DNA of 64,000 bases, from positions 956,553-1,020,552 of the forward strand of contig NC_018260.1 in assembly GCF_000227135.1 (NCBI RefSeq), in the 5' to 3' direction. Shown one piece after another: positions 59,646-64,000 of this stretch. Each line of letters starts with the position of its first letter. The first letter of the stretch is position 1. The notes under the pieces were generated by a model. It was not told the DNA's origin. It searched no databases and saw only the letters and a program-made list of their open reading frames with translations. The DNA comes from Leishmania donovani. Its lineage: Eukaryota; Euglenozoa; Kinetoplastea; Trypanosomatida; Trypanosomatidae. A program made the translations under genes and the position numbers.

Positions 59646-60605
59646 ATGACACCTCTTCACTCCTTCGAGTACGCCTTCATGGCGGGCGCGTCTTTCTCGC
59701 CCGAGGAGCGCGTCCAGCTGACCAACTCCCTCCCTCTTCTTAGTGTGCAGACGAAGCGCAAGGACCTGGTTCTCTGGGGCAAGATATTTGGATACAAGGC
59801 AGACTACATTATCGTGGAAGCCTTCGATGACGACGCGGTGGTGGAACCGGAACTGTACTATACTCTCGACGAGGGCCGCACCTTCAGCCTGCTCGGCACC
59901 TTCTCCTCTGTATTCTCCGTGTGCCCAGGCTACAGCAGCTGCAGCGGGCTGCGACAAGCGGAGTGGAAGCAGTTCATGCTGCTCGGTATGCGTGGCCCCT
60001 TCATCGGGGACCCTGCGTACGAATACCGCGTGAGCAACCACAGCAGCAGTGATGGTGCACCGGAGATTCTGAGCGTGAAAGAGTCGGTGCGCCTGGCCCT
60101 CTTCGTCGAGGAGTTTGACCACGAGTGCCGGGTTGTGCCACGTGGGGCGTACATGAAGGCAGAGCGTCAGGCGACGGCGACGATCGCGTCCACTACCGGA
60201 GCTGAGGTTGACACGGGTGAGCGGGCTGAGGTTCGCCGCAACACTGCGTTTGGCGGACTTCCGCGAACGGCGGAGGGAGCGCTGTCGCTGCGGAACTACT
60301 ATCACCTGCGTGCCGTGAACCCGTACCGCCGCCTGCTATTGCGCAAGCAGAACTCCCTCTTCACCAAGTCCGCGCTGGAGCAGCTCAGTGAGCACCCCCT
60401 CCTCGATGCCGCCTTCGAGTCCTTGGCGGAGGACGTGCCGTCGGGGACGTGGCACCTGCGCTACGATGCGTTTCACAATGTCGTGATGGGCCGCAACATC
60501 CGCTTCAGCGGCTCCCTCTTCTACCACGTGCCCGAAACGTGTGTTTACGGTACTGTTTACATGGGTGACGGCAACATGAACATCAATGCCGCCTTCGAGA
60601 TGTAG
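59646..60605 (+). CDS. RSPH9: Radial spoke protein 9 homologue
   Basis: 319 residues. LVLWGKIFGYKADYIIVEA (about 40-59) matches the FWGKI-x-G-x2-x-DYY segment of RSPH9. The C-terminus, with GTWHLRYD near 270 and FYHVPETCVYGTVYMGDG (292-309), matches its W-x-L and FYHVP ... G-x-x-YMGDG ending. Human RSPH9 has 276 residues; the extra length lies in the middle and includes a polar stretch near 175-210. Family knowledge: RSPH9 is a core component of the radial spoke head of motile 9+2 axonemes, and trypanosomatid flagella have such spokes. The ATG at 59646 is the first after the predicted acceptor (59459-59460). The pyrimidine-rich leader runs directly into the start codon. Confidence 0.92.
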   Translation: MTPLHSFEYAFMAGASFSPEERVQLTNSLPLLSVQTKRKDLVLWGKIFGYKADYIIVEAFDDDAVVEPELYYTLDEGRTFSLLGTFSSVFSVCPGYSSCSGLRQAEWKQFMLLGMRGPFIGDPAYEYRVSNHSSSDGAPEILSVKESVRLALFVEEFDHECRVVPRGAYMKAERQATATIASTTGAEVDTGERAEVRRNTAFGGLPRTAEGALSLRNYYHLRAVNPYRRLLLRKQNSLFTKSALEQLSEHPLLDAAFESLAEDVPSGTWHLRYDAFHNVVMGRNIRFSGSLFYHVPETCVYGTVYMGDGNMNINAAFEM

Positions 60606-61657
60606 AGCCGAGACTTAACAGGGTGGTGCTGGCAGCCGTAACGCGCGACCGTTTTTTTTTTCTTTTTCAAATCATGTGTTTTGGTTTTCGCGTGTTGCGT
60701 GTGTCTCGAAGGGTGTGCGCACGGACTTCTGGGCTGGGTGGCCCTGTCACGGTCCGTCCTTTCTCACAGCCACACAAGCACGGATGTACTAGTAGTGAGG
60801 TGGTTATGCACATAGGTGGCCGCGCGGGGCCCGCGCATAGGACCCTCTCTCTGTCCTTCTTGTCTTTGTCGTTCGTCTCTTCGGAGGCGAAGCGAGGCTG
60901 CGAAGAGCGGGGTATCCGTGGACGCAGTGTGGGGGTACGTTTGCGGCTGCTGCGCGCGGTGACACGCGCCTCTGTGTCTCTGAGGCAATGCGCAGCTTCT
61001 CCTCCGGCCTTCGCCTTTTTCCTGCCTTGACTGTTCTTCGTTCAGTCAGAGTAGACGTTCTGTCTTGGTGCACCGCGGGCTTCGAAATAACGACAAAGGA
61101 GAAGAGCAGTGATATGCGTAGGCGTGCCTCTCCCCGCTCGCGCTTCATCCGTCTTGTCTTTCGATGGTGACCAGAAAAGATGAACTGGCACCACTGTCAC
61201 AATAGCCTGCCACTCCCGTTGCGTATGGCGACAGGGTGGGCGCATGAATTCCTGCATAGGCGTTTCTGCGCCCGAAGGGGCACTTGCGACGATGGCGTGT
61301 GCAGGAATGACGCTGTTGCTCTCCCACTTCCGTTGTCTTAAGCCATCTCGAGGCATATTTGCGGCGCTGAACGTGGCAGCTCTCGTCCAGCACCTTTTGA
61401 GAGCTTCTCTGCCCATCCTTCCCCGCACTTTTCTTCTTTTTCGTTATGCTCTTCGCTGTGGTGCTCTCTCATCCGTTCACACTCTAACACACACACACGC
61501 ACACCTACACACCTACACAAAACGCATCGCAGTACGCAAAACGCACAGACTTGTTTCTCCTCTAGCGTGGTGTTTGATGGACGCTGCGAAGTGAGGCATA
61601 AAAAAAAGGAGGAAGTAATCAAGATCAGATCCGGCACATCGCCAGGCTGAAGTTGAG
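60606..61657. other. Intergenic region upstream of last gene
   Basis: T-rich at 60650-60668; T/C tracts at 61395-61470; CA-rich at 61487-61525. Candidate acceptor AGs are at 61529-61530 and 61564-61565. A five-codon upstream ORF (61577-61594) lies between the latter and the start at 61658. No gene was seen. Confidence 0.6.
61577..61594 (+). other. Five-codon upstream ORF before last gene
   Basis: ATG GAC GCT GCG AAG TGA lies 12 bases after the predicted acceptor at 61564-61565 and 63 bases before the main ATG. Confidence 0.4.
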
Positions 61658-63886
61658 ATGCTGCGACGACGCTGCGTACGCGCTGCTGCTGCTGATGGCG
61701 TGCTGGGTGGCGATGCGGCTGCTATCACTTACGCGCTAGGCAGCGCTTCACGCACGGTGACGTCTCGCGGTCAGTTCAACCCTATTCACGCCTTCACGGA
61801 GCATAGCATTTCCCCGGCAAAGCGGGCCACAAACGAAAAGGAGTTCGAGGTGATGATCACCAACCCAGGTCCACTGCGCGTCGCCTACTCGCCGGACTAC
61901 CTCGACTGGCTGTACCGCGCGTACCGGTCGAAGCTCAAGTACACCGACGAGCGCAAGAAGGCGGAGGAGGTGTTCAATGGACTTCTGCTGACGAAGCAGG
62001 CCGATGAGGAGGGGCCCGCCGCTGCCGCTGCGCTGCCTGGCGCCCCACCGCCGGGGCAGACGCTGCGACCGCGCCACTCTGTGCGGCGGCAGGCAGGCGA
62101 GGCGCGGCGAGCGGCTGCCCAGGCGAAGCTGGACGCTCTCGCGAAGCAGCAAGGCATGCTGGACCTCTTTGAGCGGCAGCCGCAGTTTCCTGCAATTCAC
62201 ATTGACAAGGCCGCCCGCTGCCATGTGGTGGAACTGTTCAAGGAGATGGTGCTGGACCGCGCCTGGAAACCAGAGGAGGTGTGGGACAAGGCACTCCTGT
62301 ACCGCGCGATTCTGGCGGAGCGGCAGGCGTCGTACCCTGCCTCGTACCGGTACATCCTGGACACGGCGCAGGGGGTGAATCTAGCACCACGCGAGAGCGG
62401 CATCAGCGATACGGGTAGCAACGGCAGCAGCGTCGATGCACGCTCGTCCAACGAATCTGCTGGCGGCATTGTCGGCCAATCGACCTTGGTCATCCCGAGA
62501 GAAGATGACTACATGTACTTTGTGTACCTGGTCCGGCGTTACTACATTGATAACGCGGTAGAAGGGCACGTTGTGCTGCGCTGCCACCGCCAGCCGAACG
62601 CGTCAGAGCTGCTCTTCTCTCACCCGCCGCCGAAGGATGAGCAGGAGGTGTTGCGGAGCCTCTACCGTCCTGGCACCGCAACAGCTACGCAGGGAAAGGA
62701 CGCGTCTGTCAAGGCCCAAGATGGGGCAGCCGCGGCGCCGCAACAAAGACCGTCAGGAGTTGCCACCATCGCCCGCCCACGGCCTCCGTCTTCCTACCCG
62801 CCCATCGAGGCGCTGTGGCGCTGCGAGGAAAACGAAGCACTGTTACGCGTGCTGGTCTTCGGCGAGCTGAACCTGCTCGTGTCAGAAAACCCCTTTGTCC
62901 GCTTTCCCAAAGCGCAGGCGTATCTGACGCGACCGTCATCGAGCACTCCCGCGCCTGGAGCCGCGGGAAGCTCCGTGGAAGGGGCAGATGGCTATGGCGG
63001 GCCGCACCAGCAGCGTCGTGGAGGCGGCCACCGTGGCATCGGCAGTGAAGGTGGCATCTCCCTGTCGAGTGTGATCGCGGAGAAGCGCGGCCATCTTCTT
63101 GCGCCGCTGTCTCGTAACGTGGCAATGATGATCGACAGCCGCGCCAACGATGTTCGCCGCCTCCAGCAGCGCTACGAACGCGAGGACACTGCGTCATTCC
63201 AGAAGATGCTTCGCGGCAGCGCACAAGTAGAGGAGAACCCCGGTCTCTACTCGGCCTACTCGGACTGGAGCTACTTCAACCCACGAGCCGTGCGCGCCGA
63301 GGAGCGCGATGCGCTGTCGCGGCAGACCGTTGCGGCCCTCAAGACTTATGACGAAGCCTCCAGGGACATCTATCGCGTCGGATTCGAGGAGGCGGAGGCG
63401 AGGAGCGCCTTCCGTCCCGTGGAGGGGAAGAACAACGCGCCATCGTACGTGCCCACGCTGCCGCACTTCGTGGCGCTGGTGAAGAAGGACCCCCACGTGT
63501 CGTTTCTGAGTCACGTGGCGCTGCCGGAGGAGTATAACACCGCCTCCCATGCTGCTGCGGGAGTCTCGGAGAAGCACCAGCTGGAGAAGCTTGTTGTGCA
63601 ACTCGCTCGCGCGCTGTATCGGATGGCGCTTGAGTTTCACAAGGAGCGATTGCGTCGCGTGAACCGGCAGAAGGTGCAAGTGGCCGCGTCGCTGCTGGAC
63701 CGCTTTATGACGGAGCGCTGGCGGGTACACTGCGTGGCGCACCCGTCGTCAGAGGGCGTACGCGACATGGCACGTCGCTTCAGTGCCTATGTCCCCTTCG
63801 AGGGCCGCATTCTTGACGAGAGCGGGTTCCCAACGGACGCGCGCATGGAGGACTACGAGCGGTGGATGGCGGCGCCGTCGGTGTAG
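61658..63886 (+). CDS. Probable mitochondrial protein, unrecognised family
   Basis: 742 residues. The N-terminus (MLRRRCVRAAAADG) is Arg/Ala-rich without acidic residues for the first 12 positions, like a mitochondrial presequence. The body has aromatic and charged helices: SPDYLDWLYRAYRSKLKYTD (about 78-97), a region near 180-210 (LFKEMVLDRAWKPEEVWDKA), and YMYFVYLVRRYYIDNAVEGH near 290. Ala/Gly/Pro-rich linkers near 125-140 and 420-465 separate the parts. The C-terminal third is rich in YSDWSYFNPRA-like aromatics and basic helices (FHKERLRRVNRQK). This style is common among kinetoplastid-specific mitoribosome or RNA-processing components, but no domain proves it. The gene ends at TAG 63884-63886, leaving 114 bases of spacer to the window end. 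Confidence 0.75.
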   Translation: MLRRRCVRAAAADGVLGGDAAAITYALGSASRTVTSRGQFNPIHAFTEHSISPAKRATNEKEFEVMITNPGPLRVAYSPDYLDWLYRAYRSKLKYTDERKKAEEVFNGLLLTKQADEEGPAAAAALPGAPPPGQTLRPRHSVRRQAGEARRAAAQAKLDALAKQQGMLDLFERQPQFPAIHIDKAARCHVVELFKEMVLDRAWKPEEVWDKALLYRAILAERQASYPASYRYILDTAQGVNLAPRESGISDTGSNGSSVDARSSNESAGGIVGQSTLVIPREDDYMYFVYLVRRYYIDNAVEGHVVLRCHRQPNASELLFSHPPPKDEQEVLRSLYRPGTATATQGKDASVKAQDGAAAAPQQRPSGVATIARPRPPSSYPPIEALWRCEENEALLRVLVFGELNLLVSENPFVRFPKAQAYLTRPSSSTPAPGAAGSSVEGADGYGGPHQQRRGGGHRGIGSEGGISLSSVIAEKRGHLLAPLSRNVAMMIDSRANDVRRLQQRYEREDTASFQKMLRGSAQVEENPGLYSAYSDWSYFNPRAVRAEERDALSRQTVAALKTYDEASRDIYRVGFEEAEARSAFRPVEGKNNAPSYVPTLPHFVALVKKDPHVSFLSHVALPEEYNTASHAAAGVSEKHQLEKLVVQLARALYRMALEFHKERLRRVNRQKVQVAASLLDRFMTERWRVHCVAHPSSEGVRDMARRFSAYVPFEGRILDESGFPTDARMEDYERWMAAPSV

Positions 63887-64000
63887 TCCACCTCCACTCA
63901 CCGTTTCTCCGGGGCGAGCTTTGCTCCGTTTTATGGCGTGTGCCTCACCTCTGAGGACAGGAAGGGGTGGGGGAAAGGGCAGAGCGAGTCGTACGACGGC

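Overview
The window reads as a stretch of a trypanosomatid nuclear chromosome, most likely Leishmania. All 18 convincing genes are intronless and on the + strand. They are GC-rich at third codon positions and separated by 0.7-3.3 kb intergenic regions full of pyrimidine tracts, CA/TG microsatellites and homopolymers, as expected of one polycistronic transcription unit processed by trans-splicing and polyadenylation. The pairing of TRAP1 with a long RAD51C-like paralogue recalls Leishmania chromosome 33, but that placement is from memory and was not checked.

Layout, left to right. 1-385: 3' end of an unrecognised gene. 3063-7124: very long NCA2-family mitochondrial membrane protein. 7992-9683: FG-repeat nucleoporin-like protein. 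10371-11216: Ser/Pro/Ala-rich protein. 11217-14485: longest gene-free stretch. 14486-16114: GRASP Golgi protein. 18241-20523: TRAP1, the mitochondrial HSP90. 21981-23684: circularly permuted nucleostemin/Nug1-type GTPase. 24866-27169: DPH2, diphthamide synthesis. 28150-30291: tandem MYND zinc-finger protein. 31495-33447: HAD-like protein. 34711-36231: coiled-coil protein. 37918-42843: giant RGG protein. 43542-46697: unrecognised 1051-residue protein. 49011-50210: multi-pass membrane protein resembling GHITM/TMBIM5. 52629-54389: unrecognised protein. 55200-57263: RAD51 paralogue. 59646-60605: RSPH9-like radial spoke protein. 61658-63886: probable mitochondrial protein.

The genes are functionally unrelated (mitochondrion, nuclear pore, Golgi, nucleolus, translation factor modification, recombination, flagellum), which is normal for a trypanosomatid gene cluster. 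No operon logic should be read into the order. No tRNA, rRNA, CRISPR or intact transposon was found. I did not find one clearly new multi-gene system. The most interesting signals lie between genes: a perfect 17-bp hairpin, sense-strand G-quadruplex candidates with one-base loops, short upstream ORFs (one ending in an overlapping stop/start), a GC-rich retroposon-like block, and two small coding-like segments outside the main gene set. Start codons were taken as the first in-frame ATG after a plausible splice acceptor.
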